From Solanum dulcamara (lineage: Eukaryota > Streptophyta > Magnoliopsida > Solanales > Solanaceae), in the NCBI RefSeq assembly GCF_947179165.1, contig NC_077247.1, positions 44,932,935 through 44,996,934 of the forward strand: a stretch of DNA of 64,000 nucleotides. Direction: 5' to 3'. The notes beneath the pieces were generated by a model that was not told the origin of the DNA, did not search any database, and saw only the letters and a list, made by a program, of their open reading frames with translations. This document shows positions 14,701 to 25,965 of the stretch, piece after piece; within the stretch, counting starts at the first letter, position 1; the number at the start of each line of letters is the position of its first letter. The translations under genes and the position numbers were made by a program.

Positions 14701-17700
14701 TCTTCATGCGCAAGAACTTTTAGGGGAATTGCGCCAGCCACGTGATGAAATCATGTAGTATTAGCTATGGATATATGCGGGGTGTACAAGGTTCTCGCAA
14801 AGATAAGGTGTGTAAAAGGGATTTATGTGCAAGTTGAGGGGCTAGTCGTATGTATTAAGCCAAAAATGGAAGGAATTTCAAGGGTTGAAGGTGCAAACTA
14901 CAAGGTACGATGCATAATGTTGAATTAACGATAATATATCACATGTTGTGAGGCATAACTCTATTAGATCTTGCTTGCTTTGATTGTCATGGGCAAAAAG
15001 GGTGTGATGACTATGTATGACTAGGAATTAGAGCAATTTGATGTTAAGACAACTTTTTTACATAGCGAACTGGAGAAACAAATTTATATGAAACAACTAG
15101 AAGGATTAGAAGTAGAAGGAAAAGAAGACTCTGATTAATTGAAGAAGAAATACTTGTACGGATCCAAGCAGTCTCGGAGACAATGGTACGAAAGCATTGA
15201 TTTCTTTATGTTGGGTATAGTTTTTTTGCTGTTTAAGGAGAATGAAAGATGTTGCACTTTTTTCAGAAGTTGGATGATGGTTCATTCATTTACTTGTTAT
15301 ATATTAATGACATGCTCAATCTTCTCAAGGATATGCAGAAACTTGCATTTTGAGGAGACAGCCGAGAATGAGTATTTTGTGAGGAAATTCAGTATTGGGA
15401 ACACTATGTGAAAAGCTCTTTGTGAGTGAATTTTGTGAGGTGATTCTCTCTAGTTTTGGGTTCACTAAATTTTTTCTTTAAAATCGGTACTCTTTCTTAA
15501 TATTCTAGTTATAGTCGACATGCTCCTCCCCAACAATTAATGTAGATTTACTTGATGGATTCACTAAATCTTTTTTGACTTTCTATTGTCTTATTACTCT
15601 CATTAAGCGTTTCCTAGCAATTACACCTTATACCTATTATTCCAAGGTATGTAGCTACAACTTATGGTAGACATGTTCAGGTTAATATAGTAATTACTGA
15701 TGACATCTAGTACAAGAGTATGATGGGTCAGTTCTGCGATGAATAGTGTGGACAAGCCATTTCATAAGTTTACTAGGGCCTTCTATTGAATTTAAACCTA
15801 AATCTCCCAAGCTATAATTCCGAAACCAACATTTTTTGATTTTAAATTCTGATGCCAACATTTGAAATTGTTGGTGGCCATTTATCTCTGTATATGTCCA
15901 AAGACTTAATTCATCAAAATTCAAATCATATTCCAAAAATATATCATACAAGTGCATGTCATAAACTGAAAGATTTTTTAAGGTTAGAGTCATTAACCAT
16001 CAGTAACTATCTACAAATTTTGGGGAGCTTACAGGATGTGTAGACCTTAGATTTTCTAAAAATATATCTATGAATTTAAACTCCTTCCTAAACAAGACTA
16101 AATCAAGTCTAAAGGTTGAAAGTAAGTAACTGCAGACAGAAATCAAACCAAAACCACATTCTAGGCTTTTGGTGCTCTATTAATGGAATGGAAAAGCTAA
16201 CATTTCCCTAATTGTTAATTAAAATCTAGTAGATTTACATGTACAATGACTGCAATTAATACCTATTTTTGCACCTAAACTTAACAATGAACATGCTTTC
16301 AATTTCTTCAAATTCTAGTAACTTCTTTATGCTAAATTCATCTGGCTAACATGTCTCTGGAAGCTGTAAAAATGAGGACAAATACCAACTGAATGTACAA
16401 ACATTATGAAGATTGAACTGTTGAAGCATTGATTGCAGAGGAGGTTGACAGTAAATAATGTTTTCCATTCATACAATACAAACAAGTTGTGAGAGTGAAA
16501 GTGCGAAACTAAAATGACCAGGGTTAGCAACAATGAAGTTTTTGTCCGGCATGGTCACTTTAAGTGTAAACGAACAAAATAAACAGAAATTGGAGGTGCG
16601 ACAAAGTGAACTTCATCATCTCTATGTGATATGTACTATACCTTTTCTCTGAATTGGGTGAAAGGCAGTTACATTTCGCCTAGGTAATTATGCATTTTCA
16701 AGCAAGGCTATTTCCAAATGGACCAATGTGGATAAATTTAGTCAGACAGGATCTTGGCTGGCAAATACTGGCAATTTCACGAATAAATAAAAAAACAACT
16801 GGCATTTTCACGGCTCAATCAACCATTTGTAATGTTTGTAGATCTAATATGGTCTTATACACGTGTTTACTACGCTTCACTTCAATAATATCTTGCCACA
16901 ACGTGGATCAAACAGTATCAACGAGATAAGCTTGCCAGTGTTGCCAAAGCTCAGATCAAGCTCTAGTGTCTCATTAATTATCAATTTTCTTCAGTTGTGC
17001 TTATTAAGAAACTTCTGAAAAAGCATGTCGAGAACAAACACGGAGAAAATCAGTAGAGGAAAGAAATCTGCACTTGAAAATACCAGCTCTGTGGCCTGTG
17101 CTTCGCAGACAAATAAATCCTTAGAGATAAAAACTTAACATGATCATCCACTATTTCCTTTGTTCCGTCTATTTTGATGTTGATGCATTCTCTCTTACAT
17201 GGAAAGAAACCCATATATACTCTACTACTTGATTGTAATGAACCACTACCCTCTCTCAACATTGACTAGTTCATCTGGTTTTAAAAGCAAACTTCCCTAC
17301 CATTTTTTGAATGTCAGAGAGTTCATCTATTGTACTACACACTGGATCCAGTACCCTAAGTGTGATGGTAGACAATAAAGCATATCAGCCATAAAACCTG
17401 AAATGCATTCAAGACTACAAAAATAGGATCTTGTTGCATTCACTCATAGCTACTTCATTTACTCTTTAACTTACAAATTAAGGAAAAAGGAAAACAATTC
17501 ATATATGTTAATTCCAACAGAACCAGTAATATGTTTGCTGCAAAACTCAAGTTTGAGTTTGACTATATGCTTGCTGCAAAGCTCAGGTTCCAACAGACGC
17601 AAACAACTAAAGTCTTAAGGACAAATTTATACGAAACAAAATTCAAACCTAAGCCGAAGCATATATCCACTCCACGGATTCCTTGAGTCTGACTATGGCA

Positions 17701-18899
17701 AGTATCAGCAAATAGAGTAAAAATTAATGGAAGTATTTTAAGATAATAGCATTAACTTCAAAAGGAAGAGAAAACTTTTACCTCACGAATCCATTATTAT
17801 CCATATCAGCAGCAAGAAATTGCGCAACAGTCATATCCTGATCAAGCACCCATTTTGCCATTTTCCGATGACGTTTATCTACTCTGGCCTCAGCTAAGTA
17901 GAGAAAGGCTCGAGCAACTGCGAGTGTAGACACAAGTAACCAAATGGATGCAAAGATACGACCAGTCATTGATTGGAATGCCCTATCACCGTACCCGACA
18001 GTGGTAACTGACATAACTGACAAATAAAATGCATCTACCCACCCAAGCTTCTCAACAAAATGCATAACAGCAACCCCAATCCCAATACAAAGAACCACAA
18101 CACCCAATGCCAGTGCCACTTTCATTCTTATCCTCATTCTACCCTTCTTCACATCAATAATATAAGACCTAGCATCATGTGAATTCCCACTTTTAATACT
18201 CCTTAACAGGTAGTTCTCTTGCAAATCAAGCACATAACTAACCATCCCACTAAGCAAAATATCAATAAAACCAAAACCCACAAGTACAAACAAGATAGAG
18301 AACAACTTTGTAGGTGTACTATCAGGAGTTATATCACCATAACCAATAGTACACATAGTAACAATGCAAAAATACAAAGCATCAACAATGGGGTGAGTCT
18401 CAGTAGCTTTAAAATGGTCCTTAAAAAAAGAATAGATAGCCACCCCAAGTGTCAAGTAAAGAATCAAAAGCACAACCCCTTGTCCAACAATTGAAATTTT
18501 CCCAAATTGGGGTGGCTTAGAAACAGATGAATGCTCAAAATCATTTATAACAGCCATTGCTGGTGCTGTTTTAGACCTATGAAGATTACTCTTTGTCCAA
18601 GAAGGGTAATTTGGGTCAAGCAACCAAGAATTCTGATTATCAGCTGTTTCAAGATTGGTTGAAGATGAAGAACCAGGGAGGTCTAAGTTCAAGGTCAAAG
18701 CATCAATAGCAGTGGCAGTAGCTTCAAGGGGACCAAATATAATGCGTTCTTTGAGTTCAGAAGGGGTAAGAGGGACAGGGACAGGAGGGATTGAAATTTC
18801 ATCGTGTTCAGGTAAAGGGCAGAGGGAGATAGGAGATGGGTATGTGTGGGGTGATGCTCTGGGGCTGAGATAAGAAGGGAGGAGTGGCTCTTTCTCCAT
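11790..18899 (-). CDS. TPK: Two-pore K+ channel (TPK2/3/5 clade), two coding exons
   Basis: Coding exons are 18899-17782 and 11937-11790 (421 aa); the splice leaves AG|T across a codon. TPKs are K+-selective channels of the tonoplast or, for TPK3-type members, reported in thylakoids. The protein shows an N-terminal 14-3-3 site RSKTAP (residues 108-113), a first pore CTIGYGD (183-189), a second pore TTVGYGD (299-305) with hydrophobic segments around each, and a C-terminal EF-hand pair. EF loop 1 is DMDNNGFVSKSE (365-376), a good Ca2+ loop. EF loop 2 (404-415) starts at D404 but ends in D instead of E, so it may bind weakly. CTIGYGD in pore 1 and TTVGYGDRAF in pore 2 fit the TPK2/3/5 group better than TPK1, whose pores differ as I remember them. 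The intron splits EF loop 1 and is unusually long at 5.84 kb. The ATG at 18897-18899 opens MEKEPLLP, a usual family start. Confidence 0.93.
14084..14145. repeat. About 25-bp direct repeat, 2.5 copies
   Basis: The unit (C)CTAACTTTGCACAAAG plus AAAGGCTG occurs at 14084-14108 and 14109-14134, and starts a third time at 14135. The copies differ by one or two bases, so this is a young local duplication inside the K+ channel intron. Confidence 0.75.
14609..14662. repeat. 27-bp tandem duplication
   Basis: Two adjacent 27-bp copies that start GACTGTCG(T/C)ATCATTTG and differ at one or two positions. It lies in the K+ channel intron with no other apparent structure. Confidence 0.8.
14930..15420 (+). 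pseudogene. Copia reverse transcriptase fragment (broken)
   Basis: Plus-strand reading gives pieces of a Ty1/Copia RT: a QFDVKTTFLHSELEKQIYM-type segment (about 15030-15090), then a stop, then KKKYLYGSKQSRRQWYESID (from 15142), and a decayed catalytic region around 15285-15315 that needs frame changes to read. Stops and shifts break it, and I see no LTRs around it. It lies antisense to the host gene inside its intron and is an old fragment, not a gene. Confidence 0.8.
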
Positions 18900-19070
18900 C
18901 TGGGTCTCGCCGGAAAAAGGCTAATTGGTCGGTCGGAATACCAGAAACTAGCAGACAGTTCTTGAAATTATGGTTTTCACGTGACACAGTTTCTGCGCTA
19001 TGGAATGGAACAGGCGAAAGAAAGAAGCAGAAAAGGTCTTGTTTGGCTACCGAATAACAACAAAGAATTC

Positions 19071-19230
19071 TATCGAGTTGAGGTGGAGTGATAATTATTT
19101 TTTTATTTTTAATTAGTAGTCTCGAGTTCGAATCTCTAACGTATAAAATCGTCTCCTTTAACCCTAGTATGGAATTTTCTGATTCAAATTTGAATTTAAT
19201 CGAATTTCAATATAGATATCAAATTTCATG
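19071..19230 (+). mobile_element. tRNA-derived SINE (SolS-like), plus strand
   Basis: The A box-like stretch GTTGAGGTGGAGTGATAAT (19077-19095) is followed by the B box-like stretch GTCTCGAGTTCGAATCTC (19119-19136) and a body ending in AATATAGATATCAAATT. It lies about 170 bp upstream of the K+ channel start codon, so it may sit in or near that promoter. Related copies are at 4261-4434 and 32670-32858. Confidence 0.65.
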
Positions 19231-19505
19231 TGGAATTTTTGTAGTATTACTTGGCGCAATAACGAGTTACATTAATTACTAGATACACTATTTAATTGTA
19301 TAGATTTGTGTTAATTAATCATAGTACTATTTATTATCCTATATTGTACGTTTGTAATGCTAATCAATAGTAGTTAGACTTTGAATTTTGTAATGCATCA
19401 AGAAAATGAAATCAAAGGAGACATCAATTTGAGGAGAATTAATTAGCATAATTGGGGTCATAGTTTACGGAGACATCCTTTAATTGAGCTACACACATAC
19501 ATTAA

Positions 19506-19898
19506 GAGCCCGTTTGGATTGGCTTTAAGTTGGTCAAAACCAACTTAAAGCCCCTTTTCAGCTTTTGGACGTGTTTGCCTAATGCTAACTTTAAGCCAAA
19601 AAGTTTTTAAAGTCAGTCAAAAATGAAAAGTTAGGATTCCTAACTTTTTTTTTGTTAAGTGCTTAAAAGTCATTTTCTTTGACCATGAAAATTACTTTTA
19701 TATCCCTTATATTTTAACTAAATTTCCAAACTACCATTTTTATTCTTTTAACCCAAAAATTCACATAATTTTCCTCATTTAAGCACTTTTATCCAAACAC
19801 TCAACTGCTTATTTATAAAAATAACTTTCAGCACTTTAAACTTCTAAAAGCACTTCATACATAAAAGTTATTTTTTTTAAGCCCATCCAAACGGGCTC
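19506..19898. mobile_element. 393-bp MITE, PIF/Harbinger-type, TSD TAA
   Basis: Termini are GAGCCCGTTTGGATTGGCTT on the left and, reverse complemented, GAGCCCGTTTGGATGGGCTT on the right. The 3-bp duplication TAA is present on both sides (19503-19505 and 19899-19901). The internal sequence has no coding capacity. TIR and TSD length suit PIF/Harbinger (Tourist-like). It is the same family as 33870-34250 but in the opposite orientation. Confidence 0.85.
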
Positions 19899-20172
19899 TA
19901 AGTCCACACCTATAATGTTATGAACACTAGTAATCACACGTTCGACTCATAGTCACTAAGCTAATTAAATATATACTTTTATTCGACATTCAATAACTGT
20001 ATTCAAATTCGATTAATCATAATTCGAGTAAGATAAGATTCATTTGAAGGTTAGTTTTTTGCTATAACCAAATTGAAGAATTTCTCGAATTGACATGATC
20101 CCTATGACCCAAACTTATAGACTGCCGCGCCCACATCATATGACGTGTGCACGTATATATTTTCTTAAAGAA

Positions 20173-20770
20173 ACTTCCTCGGTCTTCAGTTAATTGTTGT
20201 AATTTTCTTTTATATGCCTTAAAAAATACTAATAACAAGAAACTTTTAACTATTTTACTATTTATTGATATTTGTATAATCTGATATTTGAGTTATTTGT
20301 AGTCTTCAAGAACAATTATTATAAAGGATAAAATAAAAAAGAATTATCTTAAACTTTTAAGATGATAAATAAATCGAGACAATTATTTATAGAATTCACA
20401 ACCGATAGTAATTTGAGATAGAGAAAGTAACAAATTATGTATCGTTTTAGAAGTTCAAGACAAAATTAAATTTTTATTCCATTTTATATTTAGTAGTAAT
20501 TGTTCTTTGAGTACTACAAACACCTCAATAGAATAAATATTTAATGAAGAAAAATTATCTTAACACATAAATGAGCATAAAACAGTTGAAAATCTCTCCT
20601 AATTAATATTTTCTTTATATGTTTTTAAAAGAAAAACACGACAAATAATTTGAGACAGAGAGAGTATATGGAAATTTATGAACAAATAGACTCCCTCCAT
20701 CTCAAATTATTAATCATGATTTCCAAAATTAATTATCTCAAATTATTTATTATTTTAAAAATTTAAGATA
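20173..20770. mobile_element. Degraded Stowaway-type MITE pieces
   Basis: Near 20173 there is a CTTCCTCGGTCTTCAGTTAA-like end; near 20640-20670 comes the opposing GACAAATAATTTGAGACAGA arm with GAGAGTA; near 20693 a second CTCCCTCCATCTCAAATTAT end follows. These are typical Stowaway arms, but element ends and TA duplications are not clean. Probably two overlapping or truncated copies. Confidence 0.5.
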
Positions 20771-21545
20771 AAATTAATTAAACATGCTCAGTTAAAAAAA
20801 AATCCCCCAAAACACATCTATAGGTATTCAAAGCATTGTGGCAGTTAAAACCTATTTGACTGCTTGAAAGATAAATAGCTTGTTAAATAAGATTAACCAG
20901 CTAATCTTATTAAAATTAGTCAGATCAACGTGGATTTTGAATATCAGATAATTAAAATTTTTAATAAGGGTCAAACATACTTCCCTTTTTTTATCGTCAC
21001 AAAACTGACTTGAAATTATCATGAGATCATTAACACCTTCAACCATAATCAATAAGACAACATCTCATGTGATCTTATGTTTCGATGAGATGAATATCAC
21101 ACGAAATGTCACCTCACCATTCTCCAACAAGAGCACGTAGATAAATTTAAAATTTCTAGAACATGACTAAGAAAAGTGAGGAAATAATCCAATAATCAAT
21201 TAAGTCCACTATTTAATCCTTTTGAAGCATGTATATCAAAACTTAAAAAAAAAGCATACATAAATTTACTTACTTTTGCAGAAAGATCATGACTTCATAT
21301 GCATCGTAATTAACTCAATAAATTCAAGACCGCATGAGCAATCGAAGAGCCATCTTGTAATTAGGGGTTCATCCGAATCTCCTTCGGTAAAAAATTATAT
21401 TATTTCTACATAATTAAAAAAATTATGGATATATAGTAGATGTCGAACCCTCTTCGACTAGTTCGTGTATCTGCTTCTTCAGTCCACTGTGCACGAGCAT
21501 GCATGTTGTAATATAATGTTAAGCAGACCCCTTTGTACCGTTCAG

Positions 21546-22220
21546 GGTCGTTCGGTGAGAAGGATAACACCATATAGTGATGGGACTAAATTATAGTGGC
21601 ACTTAATTTGTTGTTTGGCTAGCAAGTTAGGGATAACTTATCCCGATATTAATAATTATTGATGGGATAAATTATACCTCCTCTTGGGTGGTATACTAAT
21701 TTCGGAATAACTTATCCCGAAATAAAATAGATAAATGACAAAAATATCCCTTTAAATCCTTTCTATACCTCACTTTTCAAGTTCATATATATTTATATTT
21801 TTTTAATACCATATATAACAACATTCACAACCTTCACTCCTTATTTTTATGGTAATTCTTCATATTTTTTCTATTAAAAAATTACACAATATAATATAAT
21901 TTTTATTTATAAAATTATTTGACTAATTCTTATGTTTATTTATATTTTGATTTCTCATAAATTATTTTTTACTTTAACAAACTTAAAATGGAAATTCTAT
22001 TTTTAAATTAAATAATGAAGAAAATTTTATTTTTAAATACATACGGACATCATGGAATGCACACATAAAAATATTTAAACTAAAAAAGATGAAAGTTTTA
22101 TTTTAAGAATGGATATTGAATAACCAAAACTTGCAAATAGAATATAAAAAACTAAATAAAGTGAGGGTATTTTTGTAAGCAAATAACTTATTCTTAAATA
22201 TTATGTCATGCAAATTATTC
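21546..22220. mobile_element. Non-autonomous DNA element, same family as the host of the Copia insertion
   Basis: The left end GGGTCGTTCGGTGAGAAGGA resembles the outer ends of the element at 40210-45951. Internal words such as GGGATAACTTATCCCGATAT and long AT-rich stretches match that element in reverse orientation. The right end is altered and I cannot place it well (about 22200-22260). No transposase is seen. Confidence 0.6.
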
Positions 22221-22596
22221 TTAAGACCTAAGATTATATATTAATTCATTAATATAAATATTATGATAAAATATTTATATGAATTATTTAAAAAAATATA
22301 AAAAATTTAAAATAGACAATTAAAAGTGAACGGAAAAAAGGAATATAATTTTTCAGTCTTCCAAGAGGATGAAAGTGTATGTTTTATTTTTGCTTTTGGC
22401 CAACCAAACGCAACATTGGCGGTACCTGTACATTTGGGGTAAGTTGTTTGATAATTAACTCATTTATTTTTGGCAGCCAAACGCGGCCTTGTGTACTATA
22501 CTTTTGATCCAGTCATAGGTTCTTGCGGCCATACTTTTTTCTTTTTTCCCATTACGGATGATCCTTCTTTTAACTTTACAACACACGTAGTATATA

Positions 22597-22845
22597 CTCT
22601 CTCCGTTTTAAAAAAATGGCTTAATTTAATTTTATATGAAATTTAATAAAGTAAAAAATATTTTTTTATTTTGTGATCCTAAATTAAAGTTATGTCAAAT
22701 GTATTAAAATATTATTTAATTTTATAGTTTTAAATATGTCACGTGAAAAATTGAAATTAAAGTTTTATAAAAAAAAGAAAAACAATCATTCTTTTTGAAA
22801 CAGATTAAAAAGAAAATAAGGCAATTTTTTTTAAAACGGAGGAAG
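22597..22845. mobile_element. Stowaway-type MITE, 249 bp, TSD TA
   Basis: Left terminus CTCTCTCCGTTTTAAAAAAA and right terminus, reverse complemented, CTTCCTCCGTTTTAAAAAAA, flanked by TA on each side (22595-22596 and 22846-22847). The TA duplication and the CTCCCTCCG-like ends are the Stowaway (Tc1/mariner) hallmark. Non-coding. Confidence 0.85.
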
Positions 22846-23531
22846 TATTTATATATTTATATTTTATTTTTATGGTTAAAACATACGTAAATGTTATATG
22901 GCCACCAAACCCACTCGCTCTTATTGGATTTTAGCTATCAATATGGATGGCAAATAAACGTTTCTATTATTCAATCTTATTTACAAAATTATATTTTGAC
23001 TAAGATTGCTGAATCAAAATAGCCTAAATAATACATATCAATTTACAATCTAACTCATCTAATTTTTACTAAATTTTAATTTATTTATTAACTTTTTAGA
23101 ATTTATTTAATTATCAAATAAATTATTTTAAAAGAGAAAATATTTTACTAATAATTCTCGTGGATAAACATTGAGATACGTAGCTCAAATCAACTCAATA
23201 TTTAAATAAGCTAAATTTTGGCATATTAAAATGAGTTTAAGTCACTAAATGGCGATTTGTTTTATCAATATATTGAGTGAAATTTCACAAATAAATAAGA
23301 TCCGAAGAGACATAGAGTATACGCAGACTTTATTCCTACGACTTGTGAATGTAGAGAGATTGTTTCCGATCGATTCAAGTGTAACAAATTAAAATAGTTT
23401 TGAAAAGAACAAAATGATGGTGACAACTAAAAAAAATTAAATTAAACCTGTATTGGACATTTTTTTTTTAAAAAAAGAGTAACAACAATAAAATATTGTG
23501 ATAATCAAAATACAATAAATATTAGATGGTA

Positions 23532-23779
23532 CTCCCTCCTTCCATCGTTACTTGTCCATTTTGAATTGACACGCTCCTTGCAAAACAATAAATAGAGGGA
23601 TACTTTTACTATAACACCTCTGTTAATTATATATCATCTAAATATTGAAATAAGAGTATTTAATAACAAAAATAAAATAGACACAAAATGATAAATTACC
23701 TCTTGGTTTTTCAAACTAAACAAGCAAAGTTGGATAACTGTTTTTAGTATATTGAACAAGTAAAAATTGATGGAAGGAG
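23532..23779. mobile_element. Stowaway-type MITE, 248 bp, TSD TA
   Basis: Termini CTCCCTCCTTCCATCGTTAC and, reverse complemented from the right, CTCCTTCCATCAATTTTTAC. TA flanks both ends (23530-23531 and 23780-23781). It is a second, separate Stowaway copy within 1 kb of the previous one. Confidence 0.88.
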
Positions 23780-24570
23780 TAATAGATATTAAAAACAAGA
23801 AACTATATGAATAAGATCAATACTACGACTGACGTGAATAAAGCTAATTTTACTCGTACAAAATTGGACGAATTTGATCGAGTAATTATATTTTTATGAG
23901 CTAATTTTGCACTGACCATTAGTCCCAACATATTATTGATTAAACCACATGATCAACTCTTCATTAGTGTTTAGGTGAAAGATTTAGAATATTTGTGGTT
24001 TCTCATTATTTAAATTATTAAATGAAATGAAATGATTCTGTCGCGTAGTTTAGCTGTCAAAAGTGTAATTTAGACTTTAAAGGTGCAAAAATTAGACTAA
24101 TTATTTTTAATAAAACAATGCAAGTTTGCCTATTAAAGTAACATATTTTGCGATTGGCTGGTTTTAAGAAATGTCAACTGTCTGACAGTACCAAAACACA
24201 TTCGTCAAATATATTTTATGCTGAATAATGAAAAACTTTTATTTAAAATATTAAAGAATCTATTTCCAAACTTACGTTAAAATTAAATATTTTAATTTTC
24301 ATACTACGAAGTACGAACTCTGAATTAGGACAGAGAGCGCACTAATTAGGGACCCTATAAAACGTGTTCAAAATAATTCACTTTGTTTCTTGAATGTTTT
24401 CAAACATATGAATAATGATAAATATTTTTATTACTTGGATACAAAAAAGATTATCTCGTAATATAATTGAAATCTTTCTTGACAATTAATAATAATTTTG
24501 TATTTTCAAATATTGAAATTCAGTATTTACAAATAATGGTTTGATGATCAGTGTTTGTCTATATTAAACC

Positions 24571-24760
24571 TTACTCTCTCCATCCTAAAATGCTTATCAC
24601 GTTTCATTTCTCAAGAGTTAATTTGACTAATCTTTAAAACTAAAGTAAATTAAATCAATTTAATATTTTTACAAATTAAAATTTAAATATTTAAAAACTA
24701 AACAAAAAGTACTTTAATTCTTCTCAATTCTCATATCAATTTTAGTCAGGAGCTAGCATT
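24571..24760. mobile_element. Partial Stowaway-like MITE
   Basis: The left end CTCTCTCCATCCTAAAATGC is typical. The opposing arm should be near 24720-24760 but has decayed, so the right boundary is a guess. Confidence 0.4.
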
Positions 24761-24799
24761 CCGATTATGGAATTCAGCAAAATCTAATTCACTTAATAT

Positions 24800-25965
24800 G
24801 TATAAATAACTTACCAAAAAACCTTTAATTATTATTATTTTTATAAAATCTAAAATTCTCTAATTTTCAGTGATAAGATATCTAAGAAATTGTGACTATA
24901 ACGGGAGAAAGATGCCAAATATCTAGAATTTCTTTTTTATCTTCCTCTTATCCATATGAGAGAAATGCGTCAAACATTTTTTTTATAAAATAAAATAGAT
25001 GAAGAAAAATGAAGGGGTGTAGGAAACTCTTCGGCCCACATCCCATATACAGTTTATAAACTGATGAATGAAATCCAATCAACAGGATATTCCAGCCTAT
25101 TCTCTAGTACAAATACTGAACCTGAAGACATTTCAAAATCATTGCCTAATAAGCCAACAGATCCATGAAAATGATACTAATTTGTACATCCAATGATTAG
25201 CATTTTAAGCCACTAGTAGTAGCAACCATAGCCTTCCACAAAATTATATACAAATGCTTTTAGGATAATAATTTTTACTTAGGTATAAAAAATAATAATT
25301 CTTCCATAAGGTGTCAAACATAAGCAACAGGTGCTTATACATCTAATAATTAGGTGAACATACACACCCACACATTTTTTTAAAATATAAACTTTAATGC
25401 TTCTGTTCATGGTATCTGTTAATCCTGATCAAACAATTTACTCCATCCCTTAGTTATGACTAATGTGCACTTTTCTTGCTATTAATCACAGCAAGTAAAA
25501 TTTGTTGAACGGCTGCTGCAAATATATTCATTTTAAATCTGACAGTTTGTACCATTTAGCTTCTAACAATATTGAGTCTGGTGCTTTTTTGCAAACAAAG
25601 AACAAGACACTTGTTTTAGAATAAAATATCAGTAACATTTTGATATGACATATTCTCCCATTTTTTCATAAAAAATCAAATTCATGAATCACAATTACAA
25701 ATTTTTAAATTTAGTTGATTAAAAAAAATAATTAAAGAGTACTACGAATTTAATGAACGGCACAAATCGAAAAGTAAAAAACTGAACCATAACTTTGAAA
25801 CCCGAATATCAAATTGTTTCAATTCGTACCAAACCAATAGATGAACACTCCTACTCAAAGAGTTTGACAAAGTTTGTGAGTATTACAATACACACCACAA
25901 CCAAATATCTCATGTAAATAAAAAATAAAGCACCATATTATCATGGTTGCCATATGCTGAATCAC
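24800..25965. other. Spacer downstream of PDCD5
   Basis: No gene recognised. The part next to 25966 is probably PDCD5 3' UTR (minus strand). The rest is AT-rich with no clear repeats. Confidence 0.45.

Larger units (their letters stand above)
11938..17781 (-). other. Long intron of the K+ channel gene
   Basis: 5844 bp between the two coding exons. The donor is AG|GTAAAAG and the acceptor GTTTGCAG|T on the minus strand. It contains a Copia RT fragment on the opposite strand (about 14930-15420), two short tandem repeats (14084-14145 and 14609-14662), and otherwise nothing recognisable. None of the open frames inside resembles a host gene. Confidence 0.85.
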
